Source of the DNA: an uncultured Flavobacteriaceae bacterium
GTDB taxonomy: Bacteria > Bacteroidota > Bacteroidia > Flavobacteriales > Flavobacteriaceae
Direction of reading: 5' to 3'
Assembly (NCBI GenBank): GCA_947494205.1
Contig: CANLUH010000007.1
Location: forward strand, 124,001 to 188,000
DNA length: 64,000 nucleotides
A program made the translations under genes and the position numbers. Under the pieces are notes generated by a model, which worked only from the letters and a program-made list of their open reading frames with translations, made no database searches and had not been told where the DNA came from. Below are positions 25,511 to 34,554 of this stretch, one piece after another; position 1 is the stretch's first letter; each line of letters starts with the position of its first letter.

Positions 25511-25518
25511 CAAAAATA
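25511..25518 (-). promoter_or_regulatory. -7 promoter element of the DbpA-like helicase gene
   Basis: The minus strand reads TATTTTTG then C, an exact TAnnTTTG. Its end lies 4 bp before the ATG at 25506, so a transcript initiated at the usual distance would begin at or within a base or two of the start codon. Confidence 0.5.
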
Positions 25519-25563
25519 CTATTTCGTGAATAGAGTTAGATTCTTTTTTTTAATAAAATACTT

Positions 25564-25571
25564 TAGTTTTG
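25564..25571 (+). promoter_or_regulatory. -7 promoter element of the GH113-like gene
   Basis: TAGTTTTG is an exact TAnnTTTG match, 30 bp before the ATG at 25602. No TTG is present at the -33 distance. Confidence 0.45.
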
Positions 25572-25601
25572 TCTGTATATTTTTAATAGTATATTTAAAA
25601 C

Positions 25602-27020
25602 ATGAAATCCTTGCTAAGAAAAGAAGTTATAACTGCTGTAATCCTATATGCTTTTGCATGGCTATTTTCGTTTGGATTTGTTATGTATCAATTTATTAGT
25701 AATGGTGATTCTTTTTCTGAAGGTCTTACTTTTTTTATAGATTTTCTTCAGAAAAGAAACCCATTAATCGGCATACATTTATTGTTTCTTATTTTTTATG
25801 TTCTTTTTATAACCATTCGGTATTTTTATAGAGTGCATAGAAAAAAGGGAGTAAAATCTGCTGTATTACAATTTGCTTTTAGACTACTACTGCCGTTTAT
25901 ATTACTATCATCTACATATAGTTACATTATTGATAGAAATAGCACTGAAAATTATAATTATCAATGGGATCACTCCATAGAAAATAACGCTAACTATTCT
26001 AATGATTTTTATAAAGAGGATCAAAAACACCGAGGTGTTCATGTCTTTGGCTGGCGTAATAAGCGAGACAAAACAATAAAAAGCTTATTAAAAAGTAATG
26101 TAGAATGGGTTGCTATAGTGCCATTTATTTATCAAGATAATGAGCAAACTAAAACGATGCGGACACCAGAAACTATTGGTAAATGGCGAGGAAATGATTC
26201 TATATTTATAGAAGCCATAAAAGATATTCATAATAAAGGGATGCATGTTATGTTTAAACCTCATTTGTGGTTAGGCGATGGTTGGCGCTCTAATGTAAAT
26301 TTTAATACAGAGGAAGACTGGGATACATGGTTTCAATCCTACAGAAAAAACATGCTGCATTATGCTACATTAGCTGAAATTTCAAAAAGTGAGTTACTTT
26401 GTGTTGGTACAGAATTACGCACATCTATAAAACAGCAACCAGAAGCTTGGTTATTATTAATTAAAGAGATTAAAGCAATTTATTCAGGTAAACTAACTTA
26501 TGCAGCTAATTGGGATGATGAAAATGATTTAGGTGAGTTCTGGAATGCTTTAGATTATATTGGCATACAAGCATATTTTCCTTTAACGGAACATAAAAAA
26601 CCAGTTTTAGATACTATCAAAGCAGGTTGGCAGAAACATATAAGGAGTTTAGAACGCCTTTCAGAAAAATACAATAAACCTATTTTGTTTACAGAGATTG
26701 GTTATAAAAGTGAAGCTTCTGCCACGATTAAACCATGGCTTTGGGATACACTTTATAGCGGATTATCCAAAGAAAAATCGGATGAAACCCAGCAATTAGC
26801 ATACCAAGCACTTTTTGAAAGTTTATGGCATAAAGAGTGGTTTAAAGGGTTTTATATTTGGCAATGGCACTCGCATAGCAAACAGGAAAATACCTATAAG
26901 AATATGGATTTTACGCCACGATTTAAACCCGCAGAAAACACCATTGCTAAATGGTTTGGTAAATCGGCAAAAAAAGAAACATCTATATACGATGACTTTA
27001 AAATAAAACACTCGAATTAA
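25602..27020 (+). CDS. Membrane-anchored GH113-like TIM-barrel protein
   Basis: 472 aa. Three transmembrane segments (about 10-30, 52-72 and 88-108) come before a soluble domain. This domain has GVHVFGWRNKRDKTIKSLLKSNVEWVAIVPF, the acid-containing CVGTELRT (about residue 270), YIGIQAYFPL and ILFTEIGYKS (about 365). The two glutamates on strands 4 and 7 match the acid/base and nucleophile of clan GH-A enzymes, and the sequence best resembles GH113 beta-mannanases. The N-terminal membrane part is unusual for GH113. Substrate is not known. The 3' end overlaps its terminator stem. Confidence 0.8.
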   Translation: MKSLLRKEVITAVILYAFAWLFSFGFVMYQFISNGDSFSEGLTFFIDFLQKRNPLIGIHLLFLIFYVLFITIRYFYRVHRKKGVKSAVLQFAFRLLLPFILLSSTYSYIIDRNSTENYNYQWDHSIENNANYSNDFYKEDQKHRGVHVFGWRNKRDKTIKSLLKSNVEWVAIVPFIYQDNEQTKTMRTPETIGKWRGNDSIFIEAIKDIHNKGMHVMFKPHLWLGDGWRSNVNFNTEEDWDTWFQSYRKNMLHYATLAEISKSELLCVGTELRTSIKQQPEAWLLLIKEIKAIYSGKLTYAANWDDENDLGEFWNALDYIGIQAYFPLTEHKKPVLDTIKAGWQKHIRSLERLSEKYNKPILFTEIGYKSEASATIKPWLWDTLYSGLSKEKSDETQQLAYQALFESLWHKEWFKGFYIWQWHSHSKQENTYKNMDFTPRFKPAENTIAKWFGKSAKKETSIYDDFKIKHSN

Positions 27021-27046
27021 TAGATTTAATATTAATACGAGTGTTT
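27006..27046 (+). terminator. Terminator overlapping the GH113-like stop codon
   Basis: AAACACTCG (27006-27014) and CGAGTGTTT (27038-27046) form a 9 bp stem with extra AT pairs inside. The left arm lies in the last codons of the gene (stop at 27018-27020). The downstream bases ATTATTTAT are only moderately U-rich. Confidence 0.55.
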
Positions 27047-27099
27047 ATTATTTATCAATTCAAGTAACTTTGCGAATCTAAGAATTGTATTAAGGCCTA

Positions 27100-27160
27100 A
27101 ATGTTCTCGATACAAATTTTACTCATTGCAATCGTAAAATCTACTCGAACTGACGAAAAC
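27100..27160. repeat. Possible degraded palindromic element
   Basis: Between two convergent genes, TTCTCGATAC and CTACTCGAACTGACG flank ATTTTAC/GTAAAAT arms (27117-27123 and 27135-27141). The TCTCGA...CTCGAA...TGACG pattern recalls a common dispersed Bacteroidota repeat type. The match is partial, and there is no second copy in the window to align against. Confidence 0.3.
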
Positions 27161-27168
27161 GTTAATAT

Positions 27169-29991
27169 TTATAATATATTGCCATGGATATCCAATTCTA
27201 CAACTGTTTTACCTAGTTTTTTAATTTCTTCAAATTGTGTGGCTTTATCTCCTACTACAACATAAATCATGTCTTCTTCATTTAGATATTTACCAATAAT
27301 AGATTTATAATCTTCTAGAGACATAGCAACTAGTTCCTTTTGATCTTCCTCTGTAAACGTGTGAGATTTGTTGTATTTACTTATTGTTCTCAACATGCCT
27401 AACTGTGCGCCTAAGCTTTCGTAAGCTCTTGTACTTGCTTTAAGCACTTTGTTTTTGGTGAGTTCTACTTCAGTATTAGAAAAATCTGCTTCATAATTAG
27501 AGACCATATTTTTAATGATATCTAAAGATTTAAATGTTGCATTGGCTCTTACACTTGTACTTATAGTATAAGGTGCAATTTCTTTACTATTTCCAACAGA
27601 AGAATACGCTCCATATGTATATCCTTTACCAATTCGTAATGTTTGAAACAATTTCCCACTAGATCCTCCTCCAATAATTTCGTTAGCAAAGCGTAAATTG
27701 TTAGCGTTTTCATCTTTAGCAGATAGTGCTAATTTCCCTATTCGGATTACTGACTGTTTAGCATCTGGAAAATCTATAAAATAGAGTGTGTTTTTTGGTT
27801 GCTCATCTTGCAAATTATAATTTGGAAGCTCTACAACTTCTGTATCCCAATCATTTAATGTTACTAAAGTTGTTTCTACAGCGTTCTTTTTAATCGCTCC
27901 AGCAATATGGAATTTGGCTTGTTTTGGAGATAGTGTGCTATAATAATTTTTTAAATCACCTATTGTAATTGTCTTAATAGATTCCTGTGTTCCAGATCCA
28001 GATGTCGCCATAATATGATTATTTCCATAAAGCAGTTTGTTATAAACCGTAGAGGCTATACTATTTGGGTTCGCTTCTGCTCCTTTTAAACTTGTTTCTA
28101 GGGCTTTTTTAAGACGATCAAATTCTTTTTTATCCCAACGTGGTTCTAATATTATTTCTTTTACAAGCGCAATAGTTTCATCAAAGTGTTTAGATAAACA
28201 AGAGCCTGTAATATGAAAATCTTCATTTGCCGAATACATATTAATATTAGCACCTAATAAACCTATGGATTCTTCTAATTCTGCTGGTGTTTTATTAGCA
28301 GTGCCTTGCATCATTAAACGGCTTAATAGGCTACCAACTCCAGATTTTTCTTTTGGATCTAATAGATGTCCGCCAGGTATTGTAATATCAAATTGCACTA
28401 ATGGTACTTCATTATTCTCTATGCCATATAAGGCCATTCCGTTATCTATTTTACCTGTCCAAACTTCTGGAGATTTAAATAGTGGTAATTTTCCAAATTC
28501 AGGTTCACTTCTATCGTGTTTAGATTTTGTTTTCTCGTAAACCGCTTCTTCTCCTTGACTTACTTCTTCATTAGCTACATTCTGTTTTACTTCTTCAATC
28601 CACACTTTTGCTTCAACAGCATCTGTTACTGCTAAATCTAAAGTGCCTTTTGGCACAATACTCGTCATTATAAACGATTGACCTTTTACATATTTATTAT
28701 AAACACGCATAATATCTTCTGCAGTAACAGCATTAGACAACTTTGCTCTTTTGGTGATGTAACTTGGATCTCCTGCAAACTCATTACCTTCAACTAAAGT
28801 AAAAGCTTTACTTAAAACAGTACTAATACCGCCATATAAACTTGTTTCAGACTCTGCTTTTATACGCTGTAAGTCTTTTGCATTAACACCATTAGTTTCA
28901 AAACGTTTTAAACCTTTATCTATAGCTATTTTAATAGTATCTAAATCTATTCCTGCATTTGCGCGAACTCTAAATACAAACTCTCCAGCAAGTTCACTAC
29001 TATTTTGATAAGTGCTAACGCGTGGTGCTAGTTTCTGTTCTTCAACAATAACATTATATAAAGGAGCTTTTTTGCTTCCGCTTAATAATTGCCCTAATAC
29101 GTTTAGAGCATAACTATCTTCGTGGTATTCTTCTACAGTTGGTAATACAATACGGAGTTCTGGAAGTTTTGCAAAACCGTCTTCAAAATATAAAGATTTA
29201 GAAGCCTTAAGTGTTACTGGCATTGCTGGCAAATCTTCAACTTTAGGACCACTTGGTATTTCTCCAAACCATTTTTTTACTAAGGCTTTTGTTTCTTCAA
29301 TATTTATATCACCTGCAATTACTAATGAGGCATTACTTGCTCCGTAGTATTTTGCATAAAACTCTTTCACATCATCAATCGTAGCAGCTTGTAAATCGGG
29401 TAAAGCACCAATTACCGTCCAGTTATAAGGATGTCCTTCTGGATATAGATTTTTTCTAATAATTTCGTCTGTGTAGCCATAAGCAGCATTATCTACACGT
29501 TGGCGTTTCTCGTTTTTTACCACTTGTTTTTCACGTTCTAAAGCTGCTTCAGTAACGGTATTAATCATATAACCAAAACGATCAGAATCTATCCATAAAA
29601 TTTTCTCAAAAGCATCTTTTGGTACCACTTCATAATACACTGTATAGTCATTAGATGTACCTCCATTTCTACTACCTCCCCACTCTGGAATCATTTTTCT
29701 ATTGGCACCAACAGGTACGTTTTCACTATCATTAAAACTCATGTGCTCAAAAAAGTGAGCGAAACCAGTTTTCCCTGGCTTTTCTCTATTAGAACCTACA
29801 TGCATCATGGTGGCAACAGCAACTATAGGATCACTATGGTCTTCATGAAGTATAACCTCTAATCCATTGTCTAGAGTGAATTTTTCATAGTCTATTTTAA
29901 AATCGGCTGCTTTTTTTTCAGGTGTTGTTTCTGAAGTACATGCAGCACAAAAAACTACTGTCGCAGCAGTTAAAATTTTTAATATTCGCAT
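27169..29991 (-). CDS. M16 family zinc metallopeptidase lipoprotein
   Basis: 940 aa, a two-unit M16 protein. The N-terminus ends in CAAC, a lipobox (lipid Cys about 19), so it is an exported lipoprotein. The inverted zinc motif HxxEH is HFFEH (about 78-82), with the downstream Glu in ALEREKQVVKNEKRQR. The second unit (from about residue 500, FDITIPGGHLLDPKEKSG) lacks HxxEH, as usual for the inactive half of M16B/C enzymes. It contains GRIGKGYTYGAYSS-like RIGKGYTYGAY, the substrate-binding R/Y region. It probably degrades peptides in the periplasm. It is a single gene, convergent with the GH113-like gene. Confidence 0.92.
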   Translation of the reverse strand: MRILKILTAATVVFCAACTSETTPEKKAADFKIDYEKFTLDNGLEVILHEDHSDPIVAVATMMHVGSNREKPGKTGFAHFFEHMSFNDSENVPVGANRKMIPEWGGSRNGGTSNDYTVYYEVVPKDAFEKILWIDSDRFGYMINTVTEAALEREKQVVKNEKRQRVDNAAYGYTDEIIRKNLYPEGHPYNWTVIGALPDLQAATIDDVKEFYAKYYGASNASLVIAGDINIEETKALVKKWFGEIPSGPKVEDLPAMPVTLKASKSLYFEDGFAKLPELRIVLPTVEEYHEDSYALNVLGQLLSGSKKAPLYNVIVEEQKLAPRVSTYQNSSELAGEFVFRVRANAGIDLDTIKIAIDKGLKRFETNGVNAKDLQRIKAESETSLYGGISTVLSKAFTLVEGNEFAGDPSYITKRAKLSNAVTAEDIMRVYNKYVKGQSFIMTSIVPKGTLDLAVTDAVEAKVWIEEVKQNVANEEVSQGEEAVYEKTKSKHDRSEPEFGKLPLFKSPEVWTGKIDNGMALYGIENNEVPLVQFDITIPGGHLLDPKEKSGVGSLLSRLMMQGTANKTPAELEESIGLLGANINMYSANEDFHITGSCLSKHFDETIALVKEIILEPRWDKKEFDRLKKALETSLKGAEANPNSIASTVYNKLLYGNNHIMATSGSGTQESIKTITIGDLKNYYSTLSPKQAKFHIAGAIKKNAVETTLVTLNDWDTEVVELPNYNLQDEQPKNTLYFIDFPDAKQSVIRIGKLALSAKDENANNLRFANEIIGGGSSGKLFQTLRIGKGYTYGAYSSVGNSKEIAPYTISTSVRANATFKSLDIIKNMVSNYEADFSNTEVELTKNKVLKASTRAYESLGAQLGMLRTISKYNKSHTFTEEDQKELVAMSLEDYKSIIGKYLNEEDMIYVVVGDKATQFEEIKKLGKTVVELDIHGNIL

Positions 29992-30117
29992 TATGTTAGA
30001 TTTTTTTTAAAGATAATTATTATAATTAAATGTGTTTCATAAAAGTAAATAAAGATTATCCTTAAATAATATTCCGTTTTTTATTAAGTTTACAGTCCAA
30101 CAAAAACTAGACTTTTC

Positions 30118-32307
30118 ATGAAAAAAATTACTATCATATTCTTTACGGTATTATGTTCGGTATTTTATACATCCAATGCACAGCAGTCTGTTGCTAGAGA
30201 ATGGAACGAACAATTATTAGGAGCCATTCGTAGCGATTTTGCTAGACCAACAGTACATGCTAGAAACTTATTTCATAGTAGTGTTGTTATGTATGATGCT
30301 TGGGCCATTTTTGATGACACAGCAGAAACTGTTTTTTTAGGTAAAACATTTGGCGGATATACTTGTGCTTTTGATGGTATTTTGCCACCAGCAGATAATG
30401 ATATTGCTAGACATGAAATTATTAGTTATGCCATGTTTAGATTATTAAGTCATAGATTTCAAAACTCTCCCGGAGCCACAACTGTTTTGGCAGATTTTGA
30501 AACACTGTTTACAACTTTAGGTTACGATACCACGTTTACATCTACAGATTATTCCACAGGTTCGTATGCTGCTTTAGGAAACTATTTAGCAGAACAAATG
30601 ATAGCTTTTGGATTGCAAGATGCTTCTAATGAAGTTAACGACTATGCAAACCAGTTTTATACACCAACTAATAACCCTTTAATATTAGAAGTTTATGACG
30701 ATGAAAATCCGTTAAACGACCCTAATAAATGGCAACCTTTGGCTTTTGATGTATTTATTGATCAAAGCGGAAACCCTTTTCCTTTAAATACACCAGATTT
30801 TTTAAGTCCAGAATGGGGAGAAGTTACGCCATTTTGTTTAGAACCTACAGATTTAGAGATATTGAATAATGGTTTCGACTGCTATGTTTATAAAAACCCA
30901 GGAGCCCCAGTTTATATTCAAAACTCAACAACTAATGGTATTGATGATCCTTATAAATGGCATTTTGCTTTAGTTGCCTCTTGGTCCTCTCATATGGATC
31001 CAAATGACCCTACAGAAATTGATATATCTCCAGCCTCTATTGGTAATTATGATATTGCAGATTACCCAGAAACATTTGCAGAATATCAAGCTTTTTACGA
31101 TTTCACTAATGGTGGAGATGCCAGTACAGGACACGCTTTAAACCCTGTAACTAATGCACCTTATGTACCGCAAATAGTTAAACGTGCAGATTATGCAAGA
31201 GTGCTTGCTGAATTTTGGGCAGATGGCCCAGATTCTGAAACACCTCCGGGACACTGGTTTACTTTATTAAACTATGTTAGCGATCACCCGCAAACGGTTA
31301 AAAAAATTGAAGGTGTTGGTGAATTACTAAGTAATTTAGAGTGGGATGTTAAAACCTATTTAGCTTTAGGTGGTGCTATGCATGATTCTGCTGTTACTAC
31401 CTGGGGAATAAAAGGATATTACGATTATATTCGTCCAATTTCGGCGATTAGATATATGGCAGGTAAAGGACAAAGTACAGATAGTAGTTTACCTAGTTTC
31501 GACCCACATGGTTTACCACTTATTCCAGGAAAAATAGAACTTATAGAAACAGGAGATCCACTTGCAGGAACTGGTGACGAAAATGTTGGAAGAATAAAAA
31601 TAATGGCTTGGAAAGGCCCAGACTTTATTACAGATCCAGACACTGATGTTGCTGGTGTAGATTGGATTTTAGGAACACACTGGTGGTCTTACCAACGCGG
31701 TACATTTGTAACGCCTCCTTTTGCTGGTTATTTATCAGGACACTCTACATTTTCTAGAGCTGCAGCTGAAGTATTAACGTTATTAACAGGAGATGCATTT
31801 TTCCCAGGAGGAATGGGAACTTTCGATGTTGCTGCTAATGATTTTTTAGTATTTGAAGATGGTCCTTCGGAAAGTTTTACACTACAATGGGCAACCTATA
31901 GAGATGCTTCCGATCAGACAAGTTTATCTCGTATTTGGGGTGGAATCCACCCGCCTATAGATGATATTAAAGGACGACAAATTGGAGCTGAAATTGGACT
32001 TGAAGCGTTTGAGTTAGCAAAAGATTATTTTAATATAGATACCTCTCTATCTGCAAACAATGGAACTTTAGAAGATAGCATTACAGTATACCCCGTACCA
32101 TTTAATAACGAACTAACTATTTCTTTTAATAGCGAAACGGCTTTAAATGTGAAGATTTATAATATTACCGGAGCTTTAGTTTTAGAACAAGCTGTTAATT
32201 CTAACGTAGCTATTAAAACAAATGCTTTAGCTTCTGGTGTTTACTTTGCTAAAGTATCTACTGGAAACGACGAAGACTTAACAGTTAGAAAAATTATTAA
32301 AAATTAA
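30118..32307 (+). CDS. Vanadium-haloperoxidase-like PAP2 protein with T9SS tail
   Basis: 729 aa with signal peptide (ITIIFFTVLCSVFYTSNAQ). All vanadate/phosphate-binding motifs of the VHPO/PAP2 family are present: K-x6-RP (KGYYDYIRP), SGHSTFS, and SR-x5-H-x3-D (SRIWGGIHPPID). The last 75 residues (VYPVPFNNELTISFNSE to VRKIIKN) are a type A T9SS sorting domain, so the protein is exported across the outer membrane and either released or attached. Whether it is a haloperoxidase or a phosphatase cannot be told from motifs. A paralogue without the tail is at 41005-42921. It is followed by a DUF3817 gene 9 bp later. Confidence 0.88.
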   Translation: MKKITIIFFTVLCSVFYTSNAQQSVAREWNEQLLGAIRSDFARPTVHARNLFHSSVVMYDAWAIFDDTAETVFLGKTFGGYTCAFDGILPPADNDIARHEIISYAMFRLLSHRFQNSPGATTVLADFETLFTTLGYDTTFTSTDYSTGSYAALGNYLAEQMIAFGLQDASNEVNDYANQFYTPTNNPLILEVYDDENPLNDPNKWQPLAFDVFIDQSGNPFPLNTPDFLSPEWGEVTPFCLEPTDLEILNNGFDCYVYKNPGAPVYIQNSTTNGIDDPYKWHFALVASWSSHMDPNDPTEIDISPASIGNYDIADYPETFAEYQAFYDFTNGGDASTGHALNPVTNAPYVPQIVKRADYARVLAEFWADGPDSETPPGHWFTLLNYVSDHPQTVKKIEGVGELLSNLEWDVKTYLALGGAMHDSAVTTWGIKGYYDYIRPISAIRYMAGKGQSTDSSLPSFDPHGLPLIPGKIELIETGDPLAGTGDENVGRIKIMAWKGPDFITDPDTDVAGVDWILGTHWWSYQRGTFVTPPFAGYLSGHSTFSRAAAEVLTLLTGDAFFPGGMGTFDVAANDFLVFEDGPSESFTLQWATYRDASDQTSLSRIWGGIHPPIDDIKGRQIGAEIGLEAFELAKDYFNIDTSLSANNGTLEDSITVYPVPFNNELTISFNSETALNVKIYNITGALVLEQAVNSNVAIKTNALASGVYFAKVSTGNDEDLTVRKIIKN

Positions 32308-32316
32308 AAACTGAAT

Positions 32317-32607
32317 ATGTTAAATATATTCCGAATTATAGCTTTTTTAGAAGGCGTGTCTTATATTTTATTATTGGGTATTGCAGTCCCAATAAAATAC
32401 TTTGGAGATAACGAACAATATGTAAAACTTTTGGGGATGCCACATGGTATATTGTTTGTCGCCTATATAGCTTTTGCTATTTTATTACGTGCAACTTATA
32501 AATGGGATAATAAAACGTTTGCTATTATTTTAGCAGGGTCTTTGATTCCTTTTGGAACGTTTTATGTGGATAAGAAGTATTTGAAGCCTTTAACTTTAAA
32601 TAAATAA
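32317..32607 (+). CDS. DUF3817 membrane protein
   Basis: 96 aa with three hydrophobic segments (about 5-25, 42-62 and 68-85). The N-terminus FRIIAFLEGVSYILLLGIAVPIKY and GMPHGILFVAY (the His in the second helix is a family feature) identify DUF3817, a small integral-membrane family of unknown function also found at the C-terminus of some transporters. It begins 9 bp after the haloperoxidase-like gene and ends at a strong terminator, so the two are probably one transcript. Confidence 0.85.
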   Translation: MLNIFRIIAFLEGVSYILLLGIAVPIKYFGDNEQYVKLLGMPHGILFVAYIAFAILLRATYKWDNKTFAIILAGSLIPFGTFYVDKKYLKPLTLNK

Positions 32608-32615
32608 TTACAATA

Positions 32616-32648
32616 AAAAACAGGGCTTTAAATAAAGCCCCGTTTTTA
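32616..32648. terminator. Bidirectional terminator between convergent genes
   Basis: GGGCTTT (32623-32629) and AAAGCCC (32634-32640) form the stem. An A-run before and a T-run after let it work for both the DUF3817 gene (plus) and the thioesterase gene (minus). Confidence 0.8.
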
Positions 32649-32663
32649 TTTTGAAAAGTTTAA

Positions 32664-33050
32664 TTACTTCAACCGATCCTTAACGTACTCCACTTGTGTT
32701 TTTCCGTGTGGTTTTACATTACCAGAACTATCTAAATTTACCATAACAATATTGTCTATGGTGATAATGGTTTCTCGTGTCATCATGTTACGAACTTCGC
32801 AGCGTAACGTTAAAGAAGCATTGCCAAACTTTATAACCTCCATCCCTATCTCTATAATATCGCCTTGTTTTGCAGAACTTTTAAAGTCTATCTCTGTCAT
32901 AAACTTAGTAACAACATGTGGGTTTTCTAATTGTACAACAGAATATAATGCAGCTTCTTCATCTATCCAAGCTAATAATTTACCTCCAAATAGAGAGGCA
33001 TTAGGGTTTAAATCTTCGGGTTTTACCCATTTACGTGTGTGAAATCTCAT
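32664..33050 (-). CDS. Hotdog-fold acyl-CoA thioesterase
   Basis: 128 aa. NPNASLFGGKLLAWIDEEAAL is the hotdog helix with the catalytic Asn/Asp region of YciA/BACH-type acyl-CoA thioesterases, followed by FKSSAKQGDIIEIGMEVIKFGNASLTL. Such enzymes hydrolyse acyl-CoA to free acid and CoA in the cytosol. It starts 3 bp after the upstream DUF72 gene, so the two are co-transcribed. The preferred chain length cannot be read from the sequence. Confidence 0.88.
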   Translation of the reverse strand: MRFHTRKWVKPEDLNPNASLFGGKLLAWIDEEAALYSVVQLENPHVVTKFMTEIDFKSSAKQGDIIEIGMEVIKFGNASLTLRCEVRNMMTRETIITIDNIVMVNLDSSGNVKPHGKTQVEYVKDRLK

Positions 33051-33053
33051 GTA

Positions 33054-33947
33054 TTAAAATAAAGTTTGTTGTTCTTTAGTATCGTCGTTTGGTATGATTA
33101 AATTATAACCAAGCTCAGCATTTAATTTTTTAATAAAATACGCTGATAATAATGGCGACTCTACTTCTATATTTTGGTGAATAAAGAAATCTATTTCTTT
33201 TACACCTTGTGTTGTCCATTCTTTTAAACGTTTTACCCAATCGTCTAATCGTGTATAATCGCTTTCGTGGTTAGCGCCAACATAGCGTACAAATGCTGTT
33301 GCATTGGTTAAACGCATATGCATAATATCGCGTCTTCCTGCAGTGTCTACAATAGTGTTAGACACATTATTAGCTTCTAATAATTGGTATAGTTCTTCAG
33401 CAACTGTTGCATCATTAAACCAATCGGTATGTCTAAATTCTACAGTTAAAGGTATTTGTTTAGGCCATTTTTCAACAAAAGTCACGACTCTATCGAAATC
33501 TTTAGGAGAAAAATTAGTATGCATTTGTAGAAATATAGTACCTAGTTTTTCTTTTAAATTCGAAGCATTATACAAATAATGTTCTACTACTTCTTCCGTT
33601 TCTTGTAAGCGTTTCCAATGGCTTATTTCTTGATTTAGCTTCGGAAAGAATTTAAAATTAGCAGGTGTTTTATCGTACCACTTCGCAAATTGTTCCGCAG
33701 GGAAAATACGGTAAAACGTCGCGTTCAATTCTATAGAATTAAATTGTGATGAGTAATACACCAATTCATCTTTAGTACCTCTAGGGTAAAATCCTTTTAA
33801 ATCTGCTCTATTCCATTTGGCACATCCCACGTATATTTCGGGTATATTATCATCCTTTACAGCATTTAAAACACGCTTAGTGTCCTTATGGTCTTTAGGA
33901 AAAGTAAAATCTATAAGTTCGGGGTTAGGAACGCTTCCAAATTTCAT
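33054..33947 (-). CDS. DUF72 domain protein
   Basis: 297 aa. The DUF72 TIM-barrel core is recognisable: YVGCAKWNRADLKGFYPRGTKDELVYYSSQFNSIELNATFYR, then FKFFPKLNQEISHWKRL and VEFRHTDWF. The family (E. coli YecE) has no established function, though barrel structure is known. It is cytosolic. It is the first gene of a two-gene unit with the thioesterase and is divergent from the gene at 34138, with 190 bp between the starts. Confidence 0.88.
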   Translation of the reverse strand: MKFGSVPNPELIDFTFPKDHKDTKRVLNAVKDDNIPEIYVGCAKWNRADLKGFYPRGTKDELVYYSSQFNSIELNATFYRIFPAEQFAKWYDKTPANFKFFPKLNQEISHWKRLQETEEVVEHYLYNASNLKEKLGTIFLQMHTNFSPKDFDRVVTFVEKWPKQIPLTVEFRHTDWFNDATVAEELYQLLEANNVSNTIVDTAGRRDIMHMRLTNATAFVRYVGANHESDYTRLDDWVKRLKEWTTQGVKEIDFFIHQNIEVESPLLSAYFIKKLNAELGYNLIIPNDDTKEQQTLF

Positions 33948-34137
33948 ACAGTCGGTCTATAGTTTCTGGATTAATACTCAATTTGTAATAAAAACATAAA
34001 GATAAATGTTCATAAGCCAGTTAACAAGTAAATACCCTTTCAAAATTTATAACAGACTTAATTAATACTTTTATATAGTAAATGTTTGAAGATATAGTAC
34101 TTCAAATACTAAGTTATTATCTTAAACCCTATTAATT

Positions 34138-34554
34138 ATGACTTCACGAGATCAACAATTACTAGATAGCAGACCAATTATTGCTTCTATTAGAATTACT
34201 GATAATATGAGTGCAGATGAGCGTTTTCAGAATATTACTTTGCGTCCTATTATAAAGCTTCAAAATGATTTATTAATTGAAGTGTTTAAGAATTATATAA
34301 GAAAGCATAAAAATGCATTCTACGATTTAAGTACAGATAAAGGCTTAATTTATATTGAAAATGCGATTAATAAAGACATTAAGTTTCGCAATTCAATTAA
34401 AGGAATGGTTATAGGTCAATTTACTGTTGAAGAGTATTTACTTTATATTGAAAATTCTTCGGCATTAAATAAACGCATGATGACTATTGTAAAGCAACGT
34501 TTACAGGATAACATTATGCTCTTTACAAAGCCCGAGACTAGTTTGGCTAGCTAG
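34138..34554 (+). CDS. Conserved flavobacterial protein, often mislabelled glyoxalase
   Basis: 138 aa, all-helical in appearance, with FQNITLRPIIKLQNDLLIEVFKNYI, FRNSIKGMVIGQFTVEEYLLYI and SSALNKRMMTIVKQRLQDNI. I recognise it as a compact flavobacterial protein that databases often name glyoxalase. The beta-alpha-beta-beta-beta metal-binding fold of true glyoxalases is not apparent, so that name should not be relied on. The gene is monocistronic. Its stop overlaps the convergent hemolysin III gene by 4 bp. Function is unknown. Confidence 0.75.
   Translation: MTSRDQQLLDSRPIIASIRITDNMSADERFQNITLRPIIKLQNDLLIEVFKNYIRKHKNAFYDLSTDKGLIYIENAINKDIKFRNSIKGMVIGQFTVEEYLLYIENSSALNKRMMTIVKQRLQDNIMLFTKPETSLAS

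Noticed and set aside
34138-34554. Glyoxalase
   Set aside because: The helical sequence shows no vicinal-oxygen-chelate repeats or metal ligands, so the name is treated as a propagated label.
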